Source: Nonomuraea aurantiaca
Lineage (GTDB): Bacteria; Actinomycetota; Actinomycetes; Streptosporangiales; Streptosporangiaceae
DNA length: 64,000 nucleotides
NCBI RefSeq assembly: GCF_020215705.1
Contig: NZ_JAIWNB010000001.1
Location: 496,001 to 560,000 of the forward strand
Direction of reading: 5' to 3'
Shown here: piece by piece, positions 1 to 8,128 of the stretch
Numbering within the stretch: position 1 is the first letter of the stretch
Layout of the letters: every line of letters starts with the position of its first letter
Notes under the pieces: generated by a model
Told to the model about the DNA's origin: nothing
Database searches by the model: none
The model's input: only the letters and a program-made list of their open reading frames with translations
Program-made: the position numbers and the translations under genes

Positions 1-2
1 TG

Positions 3-3000
3 CAGGAGATCCGTGACCCGCAGGGCAACACCGTCAAGATCCTGCGCAAGTACAAGAACAGCTTCGGCAGCTACCTCGGGCCGGTCACCGAGGTCCGCTC
101 GCCGAACGGGTTCTGGCTCAGCTACTCGCACGACGCCGCCGACAAGGTCACGAAGGTGGAGGACAACGCGGGCCGCTCGGTCACGTACGGCTACGAGGGC
201 GACCGGCTCAAGACCGTGACCGGCCCCACCGGCCAGACCACCACCTACGGCTACGACACCGCGGGCCGGATGAACGCCATCACCGACGCCCGCGACCACA
301 CCTACCTGACCAACGTTTACGACGCCAACGGCAGGGTCGCCGCCCAGACGATCCTGGGCCAGGGCACCTATGCCTTCGGCTACACCCTCAACGGCACGCG
401 CGTCGTCGCCGCCCAGGTCACCGAGCCGGACGGCGCCGTACGCAAGACCACCTACGACGATCTCGGTTACCTGGCCACCGACACCCAGGCGGCGGGCACC
501 GACCGCGAGCACACCATCAGGATCACCCGCGACCCGGACAGCGACCTGCCCAGGACGATCGACGACGGCCTCGGCCGCACCACCACGATCACCTACGACC
601 CCGCGGGCAACCCCTTGGAGCTCAAGGGCGCGGCGGGCTCGGCCACCGTGACCGGCCACGCCACCTACCAGGGCACGCCGTACGGCAGGCCGGACACGCT
701 GACCGACCCCACGGGAGCCGTCACCCGCTTCAAGTACGACACACGCGGCAACCCCGAGCAGATCACCGACGCCATGGGCCGTACCTGGAAGACCAGCTAC
801 GACGACCAGGGCCACCCGCGCACCCAGACCACCCCGCAGGGACGCGTCACCACCTACGACTACGTCGACGGCGCCCTGAGCACGGTGACCGACCCCGAGG
901 GACGCAAGACGCGTTTCGTCCGGGACGCGGCCAACCGGGTGATCGAGACGATCGCCCCCGACGGGACCTCCACCCGGCGCGTCTATGACGCGGCCGACGT
1001 GCTCAGGTCCGTCACCGACGCGGGTGGCGACGAGACGATCTTCGGCTACGACGAGAACGGCAACATCACCTCGGTCAAGGACGCCCGCGGGAAGATCACC
1101 TCCTACCGCTACGACGACGCCGACCGGCTGCTCGAACGCACCGACCCGCTCGGCGCGAAGGACACCTTCACCTACGACGGCATGAACCGCCTGTCCACGG
1201 TCACCGACCGGCGCGGCAAGGTCACCGAGTACCGCTACGACGAGCTCGGCCGCGCCACCTTCACCGGCTTCGGCAAGAACGGCCAGAACTACGAGTCGAC
1301 GCAGAGCGCCCTGTACGACGACAGAGGCCGCATCCGCGAGCTGAGCGACAGCACCACCGGCGCCGGGAAGATCACCTACGGCTACGACGACCTCGACCAC
1401 CTGACCTCCGAGACCAGCTCGGCGGGGAGCGTCGGCTACACCTACGACGCGGCCGGGCGGCTGAAGACCATGACCGCCTCGGGCCAACCGGCGGTCGGCT
1501 ACGACTACTTCCCCAACGGCCTGCTCAAGTCGGTCACCCGGGGCGCGGTCAGCACCGTGTACGGCTATGACGACGACGCGAGGATGACCTCCAAGTCCCT
1601 GCCCGGCGGCATCACGGCCGCCTACGGCTACGACGACTCGGGCCTGCTGACCTCGATCGGCTACAAGCGCGGCACCACCGGCGTCGGCGACGTGACCTAC
1701 ACCTACGACCAGCTCGGGCGCCGGACCCGGATGCGCGGCACCCTCGTACGCGCCCAGCTGCCCGCCGCCGCGACCGGCCTCACCTACGACGACGCCAACC
1801 GGCTGACCGGCAACGGCGGCCGGACCCTGGGCTACGACCCGGCCGGCAACCTGACCTCCGACGGCGTCTTCACCTACACCTGGAACGCCCGCGGCGAGCT
1901 CGTGACGGTGTCGGACGGCAGCGTCACCACGACCCTCGGCTACGATCCGGCAGGACGCCGGGTCGGCAGCACCACGGGCGCCGACACCACCCGCTTCCGC
2001 TTCGACGGCGACGCCCTCATCGGCCAGAGCGGGCCCGGCGGGACGGACGTCTCCTTCCTCAACGGCTTCGGCCAGGACGAGGCCCTCGCCAGGATCGGCG
2101 GCGACGGCCAGGTCCAGGGGCTGCTGCCCGACGCGCTCGGCTCCACGCTGGCCCTGACCGACGGCTCGGGCCAGATCACCACCACCTACGGCTACGACCT
2201 GTTCGGCGCCACCACCTCCTCCGCGGCCGACGACCCCAACACCTTGCGCTGGACCGGCCGCGTCTCCGGCGCGCCGATCCCCGGCGGGCTGCAGGACAAC
2301 AGGTCCCGGCTGTACTCCCCGTCGCTGCGGCGCTTCGTCTCCGAGGACACCATCGGCTTCGGCGGCGGCTACAACCTCTACGAGTACGCGCTCGGCGACC
2401 CGGCCGACTACACCGACCCCGACGGCACGATCCCGCCGCAGGTGGTCGCGGCCGTGGGCGCGTGCGTCGGCAACGGCCTGGTCAACACCGTCGCCGGGGC
2501 GCTGCTCGGCCGCAAGCACTCCTTCGGCGACTACGCCCGGGGCTTCGGCAAGGGCTGCCTGGAGGGCGCGCTCGGCTCGATCACCTTCGGCGGCACCAAG
2601 TTCGCCCGCTTCGGCAAGTACGGCGACGAGGTGGTGGAGAGCGTCGGCAAGACCTGCCGCCTGACCAGCAGCTTCGTGCCGGGCACCAAGGTACGGATGG
2701 CCGACGGCAGCGCCAAGGCCATCGAGGACGTCGCGGTCGGCGACAAGGTCCTGGCGACCGACCCCGCCACCGGCGAGACGACGTCACAGCCGGTCGTGGC
2801 CACCATGACCAGCCAGGGCGCCAAGGACCTGGTCAAGGTGGGTGTCGCGGGCGGCGTGCTGGTCGCCACCGACAACCACCCGTTCTGGGTGCCCGCGCTG
2901 AAGACCTGGCTGCCCGCCGCCGAGCTGCGGCCGGGCATGTGGCTGCGTACCTCGGCGGGCACCCTCGTCCAGGTCTCGGCGGTGGAGACCGAGCACCGCG

Positions 3001-3353
3001 ACAGCCAGCGCGTCCACAACCTCAGCGTGGACGGTCCGCACACCTACCACGTGGGCCAGGGCGGCACCGACGTCCTCGTCCACAACAGCCCGCGTCCCAA
3101 GTACCCCTGCGGCTGGCTGTCCCCGACGGAGTGGGCCAACTCCGTCAAGCGTGAGATCCGCGACCGGTACCGGGGCGACACCAGCTTCGAGAGCGGGCGG
3201 CACGGCGAGGGCTTCAAGGCCGCCGCCAGGGATCTCGAACGCTTCATCAGGGAGCACCCGGGTATGCTGCCGGAGATCGAGAGGGAGCTGCGCGCCACCG
3301 CCAAGCGCTGGATGGCCAACGGCAGATCCACCGGCCACTCCGGAGGATGGTGA
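3..3353 (+). CDS. RHS/YD-repeat polymorphic toxin, 5' end outside the window
   Basis: The frame is open from the left edge, so the N-terminus is missing; 1116 residues are visible. Most of it is YD repeats (GYDxxGR-type units, every 20-odd residues) ending in the RHS core motif around LYSPSLRRFVSEDT and a DPDG segment, as in RHS/Tc shells that encapsulate a C-terminal toxin. After a short hydrophobic linker comes an intein-like Hint domain (roughly visible residues 885-1028: FVPGTKV, MADGSAKAIEDV, DNHPFWV, and a terminal VHN at nucleotides 3079-3087). The last 88 residues after VHN form the variable toxin tip; I do not recognise its family. It contains SGRHGEGF and ends GRSTGHSGGW. Hint domains in this class are thought to release the tip. 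The next gene starts 4 bases after the stop codon. Confidence 0.9.
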   Translation, partial: QEIRDPQGNTVKILRKYKNSFGSYLGPVTEVRSPNGFWLSYSHDAADKVTKVEDNAGRSVTYGYEGDRLKTVTGPTGQTTTYGYDTAGRMNAITDARDHTYLTNVYDANGRVAAQTILGQGTYAFGYTLNGTRVVAAQVTEPDGAVRKTTYDDLGYLATDTQAAGTDREHTIRITRDPDSDLPRTIDDGLGRTTTITYDPAGNPLELKGAAGSATVTGHATYQGTPYGRPDTLTDPTGAVTRFKYDTRGNPEQITDAMGRTWKTSYDDQGHPRTQTTPQGRVTTYDYVDGALSTVTDPEGRKTRFVRDAANRVIETIAPDGTSTRRVYDAADVLRSVTDAGGDETIFGYDENGNITSVKDARGKITSYRYDDADRLLERTDPLGAKDTFTYDGMNRLSTVTDRRGKVTEYRYDELGRATFTGFGKNGQNYESTQSALYDDRGRIRELSDSTTGAGKITYGYDDLDHLTSETSSAGSVGYTYDAAGRLKTMTASGQPAVGYDYFPNGLLKSVTRGAVSTVYGYDDDARMTSKSLPGGITAAYGYDDSGLLTSIGYKRGTTGVGDVTYTYDQLGRRTRMRGTLVRAQLPAAATGLTYDDANRLTGNGGRTLGYDPAGNLTSDGVFTYTWNARGELVTVSDGSVTTTLGYDPAGRRVGSTTGADTTRFRFDGDALIGQSGPGGTDVSFLNGFGQDEALARIGGDGQVQGLLPDALGSTLALTDGSGQITTTYGYDLFGATTSSAADDPNTLRWTGRVSGAPIPGGLQDNRSRLYSPSLRRFVSEDTIGFGGGYNLYEYALGDPADYTDPDGTIPPQVVAAVGACVGNGLVNTVAGALLGRKHSFGDYARGFGKGCLEGALGSITFGGTKFARFGKYGDEVVESVGKTCRLTSSFVPGTKVRMADGSAKAIEDVAVGDKVLATDPATGETTSQPVVATMTSQGAKDLVKVGVAGGVLVATDNHPFWVPALKTWLPAAELRPGMWLRTSAGTLVQVSAVETEHRDSQRVHNLSVDGPHTYHVGQGGTDVLVHNSPRPKYPCGWLSPTEWANSVKREIRDRYRGDTSFESGRHGEGFKAAARDLERFIREHPGMLPEIERELRATAKRWMANGRSTGHSGGW

Positions 3354-3356
3354 GCG

Positions 3357-3962
3357 GTGCCCGCTGACACGCCGCCCGCCTCGATAACCGGGCTGATCGA
3401 GGCGGCCGAGGACGGGCCTGAGGTTCCCGAGACGTTCGGGCGGCTGCTGCGGGAGAGCGAGCGGCTGCTGAAGGAGGCCCCCGGCTCGGCCGACGCCCAC
3501 TACGTGCGGGGCTACACCCTGTACCTGCTGGGCGCCCACGCCGAGGCGCGGGCCGCCTTCGAGCGGGCGGAGCTGCTGCGGCGCGGCCACCAGTGGGCGC
3601 TGTTCCACCTCATCGTGCTCGCCTACCGCGACGGCGACCACGGCGCGGTGCTCGGCGCCTTCTCCCGGCTGGAGCGCGCCTCCTTCGAGGGCGAGGATCA
3701 GCTCTGGCGCTACCTGGTGGCCTGGGAGTACGCGCTGTGCTCGGCGGTCCGGCTCGGCCTGGACGAGCACGTCACCGCCCGCCTGCCGGAGCTGATCGCC
3801 GAGTACACCGCCCGCCAGGACGACCCCGAGGAGATCCTGGAGCGGCCCGGCAGGCTCCTCCAGGTCTACGGCGAGCAGCCCGACGGGCCGCTGCGCGACC
3901 TGCTGCGCGACCAGCTCGCCCTGCTGGTGCCCGGCGGCTGGATCCGGCCGGACGAGCTCTAG
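3357..3962 (+). CDS. TPR-like protein, candidate immunity protein for the RHS toxin
   Basis: A 201-residue, acidic, all-helical protein. Helical pairs such as ADAHYVRGYTLYLLGAHAEA followed by RAAFERAELL resemble tetratricopeptide repeats. GTG start at 3357, with GGAGG at 3342-3346 inside the toxin reading frame and 3 bases between the toxin stop and this start, so translation is probably coupled. Position directly behind the variable toxin tip is where cognate immunity genes of polymorphic toxins sit; that is context, not homology. It has no signal peptide or membrane segment, so it would act in the cytoplasm. It could instead be an unrelated TPR protein. Its stop overlaps the convergent peroxidase gene by 4 bases. 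Confidence 0.7.
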   Translation: MPADTPPASITGLIEAAEDGPEVPETFGRLLRESERLLKEAPGSADAHYVRGYTLYLLGAHAEARAAFERAELLRRGHQWALFHLIVLAYRDGDHGAVLGAFSRLERASFEGEDQLWRYLVAWEYALCSAVRLGLDEHVTARLPELIAEYTARQDDPEEILERPGRLLQVYGEQPDGPLRDLLRDQLALLVPGGWIRPDEL

Positions 3963-5167
3963 CCGCTCTGCCCGAGGAGCGTTTCGCCCCAGTGCCCGCC
4001 GGGGGACACGCCGGGCGGGCACGCCCACAGGCCCGACCCCACATGCCGGATGTAGGTCGAGAGCCGGTCGTCGGTGGCCAGCCTGCGCTGCACGGGTACG
4101 TACTGGCGGCGCGGGTCGCGCTGGTAGGCGAGGAAGAACAGGCCCGCGTCGATGCGACCCTGGGTGTCGCTGCCGTCCACGAAGGAGTAGCCGCGCCGCA
4201 GCAGCCGTACACCGCCGTTGGACAGCGGATGGGCCAGGCGCACATGGGAGTCGGCCGGGAGCCTGGCCGGGTCGAACCTGTCCCGCTCGCCCTTGCCGCC
4301 GAGCGGGGCGCCCTCGGTCTTCGTACGGCCGATCGTGGCCTCCTGGTCCTGCCGGGAGGCCTGGTCCCACGACTCCAGGTGCATGCGGATCCGCCGCGCG
4401 ACCAGGTAACTGCCGCCCGTCATCCACGCGGGCCCATCGGCGGCGGCCACCCAGACGTGCTGGTCGAGCGCGGCGTGGTCGTCGTGCGGGATGTTGTCGG
4501 TGCCGTCCTTGAAGCCCATGAGGTTGCGCGGGGTGAGCTGGGTCGGCGTGGTCGAGGAGGTCTTGCCGTAGCCGAGCTGCGACCACCGTACGCTCACCCG
4601 GCCCAGCCCGATACGGGCCAGCGTGCGGATGGCGTGCACCGCGACCTGCGGGTCGTCGGCGCACGCCTGGACGGCGATGTCGCCGCCGCCGCGCGCCGGG
4701 TCGAGCTTCTCGCCGGGGAAGGGCGGTAAGTCGGCCAGCGCGGGCGGCCGGGAGGCGGCCAGACCGAAGCGATCCTCCCCGGCCCGCTCGAACAGCGTGG
4801 GACCGAACCCGACCGTCAGCGTCAGGCGGGAGGCGGGCAGGTCGAGGGCCTCACCGGAGTCGTCGTCGGCGGTGACGCGACCCGCGGTCATCGACTCGGC
4901 GGCCCTGGTCCAGGAGACCAGGAGCGCGACCAGTTCCTCGCGCGTGCTCACGGCCACGTCGAAGGCCGCGAAGTGGAGGCGGTCCTGGACGGGCGTGGCG
5001 ATGCCCGCCTGGTGCGGCCCATGGAAGCCCACCACCTGTGCGGGGGCCGCGCCGCTCGCCGGCGGCTCCGGCCCGCCGAGCAGGAAGGCGCCCGCCGTCG
5101 CCGCCGCGCCGGCCACCACGCCCGCGCCGGAGGCGGTCAGCAGCCCGCGCCTGCTCAGTCTCCCCAC
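3959..5167 (-). CDS. efeB: Tat-exported DyP-type heme peroxidase (EfeB-like)
   Basis: 402 residues beginning with a twin-arginine signal (RLSRRGLLTASGAGVVAG), followed by an Ala-rich hydrophobic stretch, so the protein is exported folded with its cofactor. The DyP hallmark GFKDGT is present (NLMGFKDGTDNIP), as are the distal Arg segment (LVARRIRMHLESWD) and the C-terminal HPLSNGG and GLFFLAYQRDPRRQYVPVQ blocks typical of EfeB-class peroxidases. DyP enzymes use peroxide to oxidise dyes and phenols; EfeB is part of the EfeUOB iron uptake system. No efeU or efeO lies beside it here, so the EfeB name is by sequence class only and the gene may serve stand-alone oxidative metabolism. It is convergent with the TPR-like gene. 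Confidence 0.85.
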   Translation of the reverse strand: MGRLSRRGLLTASGAGVVAGAAATAGAFLLGGPEPPASGAAPAQVVGFHGPHQAGIATPVQDRLHFAAFDVAVSTREELVALLVSWTRAAESMTAGRVTADDDSGEALDLPASRLTLTVGFGPTLFERAGEDRFGLAASRPPALADLPPFPGEKLDPARGGGDIAVQACADDPQVAVHAIRTLARIGLGRVSVRWSQLGYGKTSSTTPTQLTPRNLMGFKDGTDNIPHDDHAALDQHVWVAAADGPAWMTGGSYLVARRIRMHLESWDQASRQDQEATIGRTKTEGAPLGGKGERDRFDPARLPADSHVRLAHPLSNGGVRLLRRGYSFVDGSDTQGRIDAGLFFLAYQRDPRRQYVPVQRRLATDDRLSTYIRHVGSGLWACPPGVSPGGHWGETLLGQSG

Positions 5168-5259
5168 CGGACCTCCCGTCGAAGATCTTGACCTTATCCT
5201 GCCTTCCGGATCCTGCCTCCCGGGGGCGTCTCGACTGGCCTGATAGGGCTTCCCCCTAA

Positions 5260-5280
5260 AGCCCGTTTCGGAGACGGGCT
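5260..5280. terminator. Short GC hairpin in the peroxidase/peptide-gene intergenic region
   Basis: AGCCCGT (5260-5266) pairs perfectly with ACGGGCT (5274-5280) around a 7-base loop. It lies between the divergent peroxidase gene and the 20-codon peptide gene. No T-run follows on either strand, so termination is possible but not strongly supported. The DNA from here to about 5480 is visibly less GC-rich than its neighbours. Confidence 0.4.
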
Positions 5281-5418
5281 ACTGAACAAACTGGCTCAAG
5301 TGGGTCATTTATCACCAAAGCGGTGGACACTGACGGTTGGGGAAACTACCTTCCTCGCTCGAGGACATTTCTTCGCTATAGCCCCAAATGTCCCAGCATC
5401 ATCAGGAGGGGGGACTGC

Positions 5419-5481
5419 ATGGAGATCACGATTGCCGAGATAGAGGCAGTGGAGCTCACGTGCGGTAACAGCAACAGCTGA
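5419..5481 (+). CDS. 20-residue peptide, candidate RiPP precursor for the E1-like enzyme
   Basis: ATG at 5419 is preceded by AGGAGGGG (5404-5411) at ideal spacing, one of the best ribosome binding sites in the window. It encodes MEITIAEIEAVELTCGNSNS and stops at 5479-5481. The acidic, amphipathic first half resembles a leader and the LTCGNSNS tail resembles a core. A terminator-like hairpin and then an MccB/ThiF-like enzyme follow, the same order as mccA-mccB of microcin C7, whose 7-residue peptide is adenylated by MccB. An in-frame GTG at 5323 would give 52 residues but has no ribosome binding site. No family is recognised; the precursor role is inference from position, translation signal and gene order. 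It could alternatively be a regulatory leader peptide, but it has no run of identical codons. Confidence 0.6.
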   Translation: MEITIAEIEAVELTCGNSNS

Positions 5482-5488
5482 TACTCAT

Positions 5489-5534
5489 CGCGGGATTGGT
5501 GGCCACCCGGGTCGCCGATCCCGCGCCTTTTTCT
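5489..5534 (+). terminator. Attenuator-like hairpin between peptide gene and E1-like gene
   Basis: CGCGGGAT (5489-5496) and ATCCCGCG (5518-5525) form a perfect 8-bp stem. The loop contains a second perfect palindrome, GGTGGCCACC (5499-5508). CCTTTTTCT follows at once (T-run 5528-5532). This is a textbook rho-independent signal starting 8 bases after the peptide stop codon and ending 17 bases before the TTG start of the enzyme. Partial read-through would give much peptide mRNA and little enzyme mRNA, as known for mccA-mccB and many RiPP operons. Confidence 0.75.
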
Positions 5535-5550
5535 GACGTGGAGCGGATAA

Positions 5551-6627
5551 TTGTCGCGCGTTCTGGTCAACCCGGCGTTTCCCCTGTTCATTGAGGACCA
5601 CCGCGAACTCATCCGGCTGGGCGACTTGCCGGGCACCGGAAAGGTGCTCAAGTCCGCCTCCCCGGCCCTGCGCGAGCTGGTACGGCGGTGCGCCTCCACC
5701 GCGCTGCCCCGTGAGGAGCTGGTCAGTCTCACGGCGGGGATCGGCGGCGTCACGGCCACCGAGGTGGACCAGGCCATCACCGCTCTGCTCGGGGCCAGGA
5801 TCCTGGTCGAGGAGCAGGACGTCGAGCTGCTGACGCGCCACGTGCCCACGTCGCGGCAGGCCCTGTTCTTCTCCATGTTCCAGCCCGCGTCGCGGGCCGC
5901 CGAGATGGCAGGGGACCTCGCCGGGCGTACGGTGGCCGTCCTCGGCGTCGGCGGGATCGGCGGCTTCGTCGCCCTGCAACTGGCCACCGCCGGGGTGGGG
6001 CGGCTGCGGCTCGTCGACCAGGACGACGTCGACGAGTCCAACCTCCACCGCCAATACCTCTACTCGGCGGAGGACGTCGGGAGCCCGAAGGTGGACTCGG
6101 CCGCCCGCCGGCTCGCCGAGCACAACCCGGCGGTCAAGGTGGAGACGCACCACCGCACGCTGACCGGCGCCGGGGACGTCGCGGCCCTGGTCGCGGGCGC
6201 GGACCTGGTCATCGCCACGGCCGACAGCCCGCAGCCGCAGATCCGCCAATGGATGAACGCCGGCTGCGTGGCCGCCGGGGTGCCACTCCTGCCGGGCGGG
6301 TTCAGCCAGCACCTGGGCATCGCGGGACCGCTGGTCGTGCCGGGCGGCTCGGCCTGCCTGGCCTGCCTGGACGAGGAGCTCCGGGGCCGTAATGGCGGGT
6401 GGGAGCTGCCCGCCATACTCAACCAGGGGCGGAGCATTCCGGCGTTCGGCCCGCTCTGCGCGATCGTCGCCGGGTTCGTCGCCGCCGAGGCGGTCCGCTA
6501 CCTCACCGGCGTGGTCCCGCCGGCCCTGGTCGGCCGGGTGGTCCACTTCGACCTCCTGACGATGGCGACGGCGGAGCAGCCCGTCACCCGGCTCGACACC
6601 TGCCGGGTCTGCGGGGATCCCGCCTGA
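5551..6627 (+). CDS. E1-like (MccB/ThiF-type) adenylating enzyme, candidate RiPP modifier
   Basis: 358 residues. Residues 1-105 form an N-terminal domain without E1 motifs, in the place of the peptide-clamp (RRE-type) domain of MccB. The E1 fold follows: glycine loop GVGGIGG (132-138), acidic VDQDDVDESNLHRQ block with Arg167, Lys180 (GSPKVDSA) and Asp225 (TADSPQPQ), all expected for ATP binding and carboxylate adenylation. CxxC pairs at 269/272 and 351/354 should bind structural zinc. The start is TTG at 5551 with GGAG at 5540-5543; no ATG fits. Known relatives adenylate a peptide C-terminus (MccB), an Ub-like protein (ThiF, MoeB) or crosslink Glu residues (PaaA of pantocin). No ThiS/MoaD-like partner is nearby, whereas a 20-residue peptide is, so peptide modification is the favoured reading. 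The actual chemistry is unknown. Confidence 0.85.
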   Translation: MSRVLVNPAFPLFIEDHRELIRLGDLPGTGKVLKSASPALRELVRRCASTALPREELVSLTAGIGGVTATEVDQAITALLGARILVEEQDVELLTRHVPTSRQALFFSMFQPASRAAEMAGDLAGRTVAVLGVGGIGGFVALQLATAGVGRLRLVDQDDVDESNLHRQYLYSAEDVGSPKVDSAARRLAEHNPAVKVETHHRTLTGAGDVAALVAGADLVIATADSPQPQIRQWMNAGCVAAGVPLLPGGFSQHLGIAGPLVVPGGSACLACLDEELRGRNGGWELPAILNQGRSIPAFGPLCAIVAGFVAAEAVRYLTGVVPPALVGRVVHFDLLTMATAEQPVTRLDTCRVCGDPA

Positions 6628-6630
6628 CGG

Positions 6631-6710
6631 GCGAGGCCGCGTTCCGCGGGGATCCTACGAGGCGGCCGAGGTTGCGTTCCGCGGGGATCTTCGGGGCGGG
6701 CGAGGTTGCG
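6631..6710. repeat. Imperfect 34-35-bp tandem repeat upstream of the M14 gene
   Basis: Units start at CGAGG 6632, 6667 and 6701 (periods 35 and 34). The 16-mer GCGTTCCGCGGGGATC is identical at 6639-6654 and 6674-6689; the third unit breaks off after CGAGGTTGCG. It lies just after the E1-like stop codon. The function is unknown. Confidence 0.7.
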
Positions 6711-6725
6711 AAACGTCCTGTATCG

Positions 6726-6740
6726 GCCACGTGACGTGGC
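6726..6740. promoter_or_regulatory. Perfect palindrome GCCACGTGACGTGGC, candidate operator
   Basis: Two 7-bp arms around a central G, located 25 bases upstream of the M14 start codon and containing a CACGTG core. The position suits a repressor or activator site controlling the peptidase gene separately from the E1-like gene. No regulator gene is adjacent, so its partner is unknown. Confidence 0.45.
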
Positions 6741-6765
6741 GGCGCGCGCTTGAGAGGCTTCCCCC

Positions 6766-8064
6766 ATGCGCGTCATCCCGACCATCGACGACATGGCCGC
6801 GTTACTGCGGGAGCTGTGCGACCGGTTCCCCGCGACCTGCCGCAGACGCCTCATCGGCGCCTCCCGGCGGGGCGAGCCGCTGGAACTGGTCTCGATCGGG
6901 GACGGGCGCCAGAACGCCCTGGTGTTCGGCGGCCCCCACGCCAACGAGCCCGCCGGCTTCCTGACCGTGCTCCGCCTGGCCTCCGTGCTGTGCGAGAACG
7001 CGGCCGAGCGGCGGGGGTTCACCTGGCACTTCATCGCGTGCGTGGATCCCGACGGCGCCCGGCTGAACGAGGGCTGGTACGCGGGCCCGTACACGATCAG
7101 CCACTACCACCGCCACTTCTACCGGCCGTCCATGAGCGACCAGCCCGAATGGACCTTCCCCATCCACGCCGGGCGCAAGCGGTTCGACCGGCCGCTGCCG
7201 GAGACCCTGGCCATGATGCGGGTCATCGACGAGCTGCGGCCCGCGTTCATGCTGTCGCTGCACAACGCCGACTTCGGCGGCGCCTACTTCCAGATCACCC
7301 GCGACGTGCCCGGCCTGGCCGCCGAGCTGGCCTCGATCGCCGCGGGTCAGGGCGTCCCGCTGGACCTGGGGCCCATCGACACCGTCGGCTACCAGGTCGC
7401 CGGCCCCGGCGTCACGCTGCTGCCGCCGGCCGAGCACATCGACTTCGTGGAGACGGGCGGCGACGCGCGCACACCTCGTACGTACGGGGCGTCGAGCTGG
7501 CACTACGCCGACCGCTACGGCACGTTCACGCTGATCGCCGAGGTGCCCCTGTGGACCACCCCGGGGTGCGACGACCCCTCGGACGCCGGGCTCTCCTTCG
7601 GCCACCTGGTCAAGACGGCCGCGGTACGGCTGCGCGAGGAGATCGAGCCGCTGGCCCGCGCGCGTACGGACGTCCGGCCGCAGTGCGTCGCGCACACCCC
7701 GTTCCACGCGGCGGTGGACGACACGCTCGCCGTCTCCCACCTGCTGGTCTCCTCGCTCGAAGGCGCCGTGGACCGGGAGGACGCCGCCAGGACCGTCACG
7801 CGGGCCGAGGCGAGCGGCATTCACGACACCGTCCGCCGCCTGCCGCTGCGGGCCAGCGCCATGTTCCTGCGGCTGCTGGCGGCCGAGGCGGCGGCGGGCA
7901 ACCGCCCGGCCGACCTGACGGCCGTCCGCGCGGCGCTGGAGGAGCGCCTGGGGCGCCTCTGCGCGGAGGCCGAGGGCCAGCTGGTCCAGCTCACCGATCC
8001 GCTCGACCGGATCGTCACGATCCAGACAGAGGCCGCCCTGGCCGCCACCCGCCTCCTGCGCTGA
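6766..8064 (+). CDS. M14-family zinc carboxypeptidase-like protein
   Basis: 432 residues, no signal peptide. The M14 metal site is complete: HxxE at His58/Glu61 (GGPHANEPAG), third zinc ligand His166 (LSLHNADFGG) and a catalytic-Glu candidate at 259 (LIAEVPLW). A C-terminal helical region of about 150 residues follows the peptidase fold. GAGAGG lies upstream of ATG at 6766. M14 enzymes remove C-terminal residues, cleave gamma-D-Glu links or deacylate small molecules. A cytoplasmic member between an E1-like enzyme and a lanthionine synthetase could trim a modified peptide, deprotect a product or give self-immunity by cleaving the product. Both neighbours lack another protease. The family call is firm; the role in peptide maturation is inference. 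It is convergent with the synthetase gene. Confidence 0.85.
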   Translation: MRVIPTIDDMAALLRELCDRFPATCRRRLIGASRRGEPLELVSIGDGRQNALVFGGPHANEPAGFLTVLRLASVLCENAAERRGFTWHFIACVDPDGARLNEGWYAGPYTISHYHRHFYRPSMSDQPEWTFPIHAGRKRFDRPLPETLAMMRVIDELRPAFMLSLHNADFGGAYFQITRDVPGLAAELASIAAGQGVPLDLGPIDTVGYQVAGPGVTLLPPAEHIDFVETGGDARTPRTYGASSWHYADRYGTFTLIAEVPLWTTPGCDDPSDAGLSFGHLVKTAAVRLREEIEPLARARTDVRPQCVAHTPFHAAVDDTLAVSHLLVSSLEGAVDREDAARTVTRAEASGIHDTVRRLPLRASAMFLRLLAAEAAAGNRPADLTAVRAALEERLGRLCAEAEGQLVQLTDPLDRIVTIQTEAALAATRLLR

Positions 8065-8071
8065 ACGGGCC

Positions 8072-8128
8072 GTCTTCCTCGTCTCCCCGGCGGGGTGTTC
8101 TTCCATGGGGACCTCTGCCACGACGGGC
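8072..8128. repeat. Dispersed hairpin repeat, copy A
   Basis: Aligns with copies B (8129-8188) and C (44672-44734). Its hairpin is CCCC-GGC-GGGG (8085-8088/8092-8095), followed by TGTTCTTCC and GCCACGACGG. The copies differ in the stem bases but keep pairing. Confidence 0.6.

Noticed and set aside
3..2400. Regularly spaced repeats in the RHS gene as a CRISPR-like or tandem DNA repeat
   Set aside because: The repeats are degenerate at DNA level and reflect the protein YD motif; there are no identical repeats or spacers.
2784..4664. 626-residue minus-strand frame across RHS end, TPR-like gene and peroxidase
   Set aside because: It overlaps three real genes in another frame and has shadow-type composition.
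5323..5481. 52-residue version of the peptide gene starting at an in-frame GTG
   Set aside because: The GTG has no ribosome binding site and the upstream part is not leader-like; AGGAGGGG lies exactly before the ATG of the 20-residue form.
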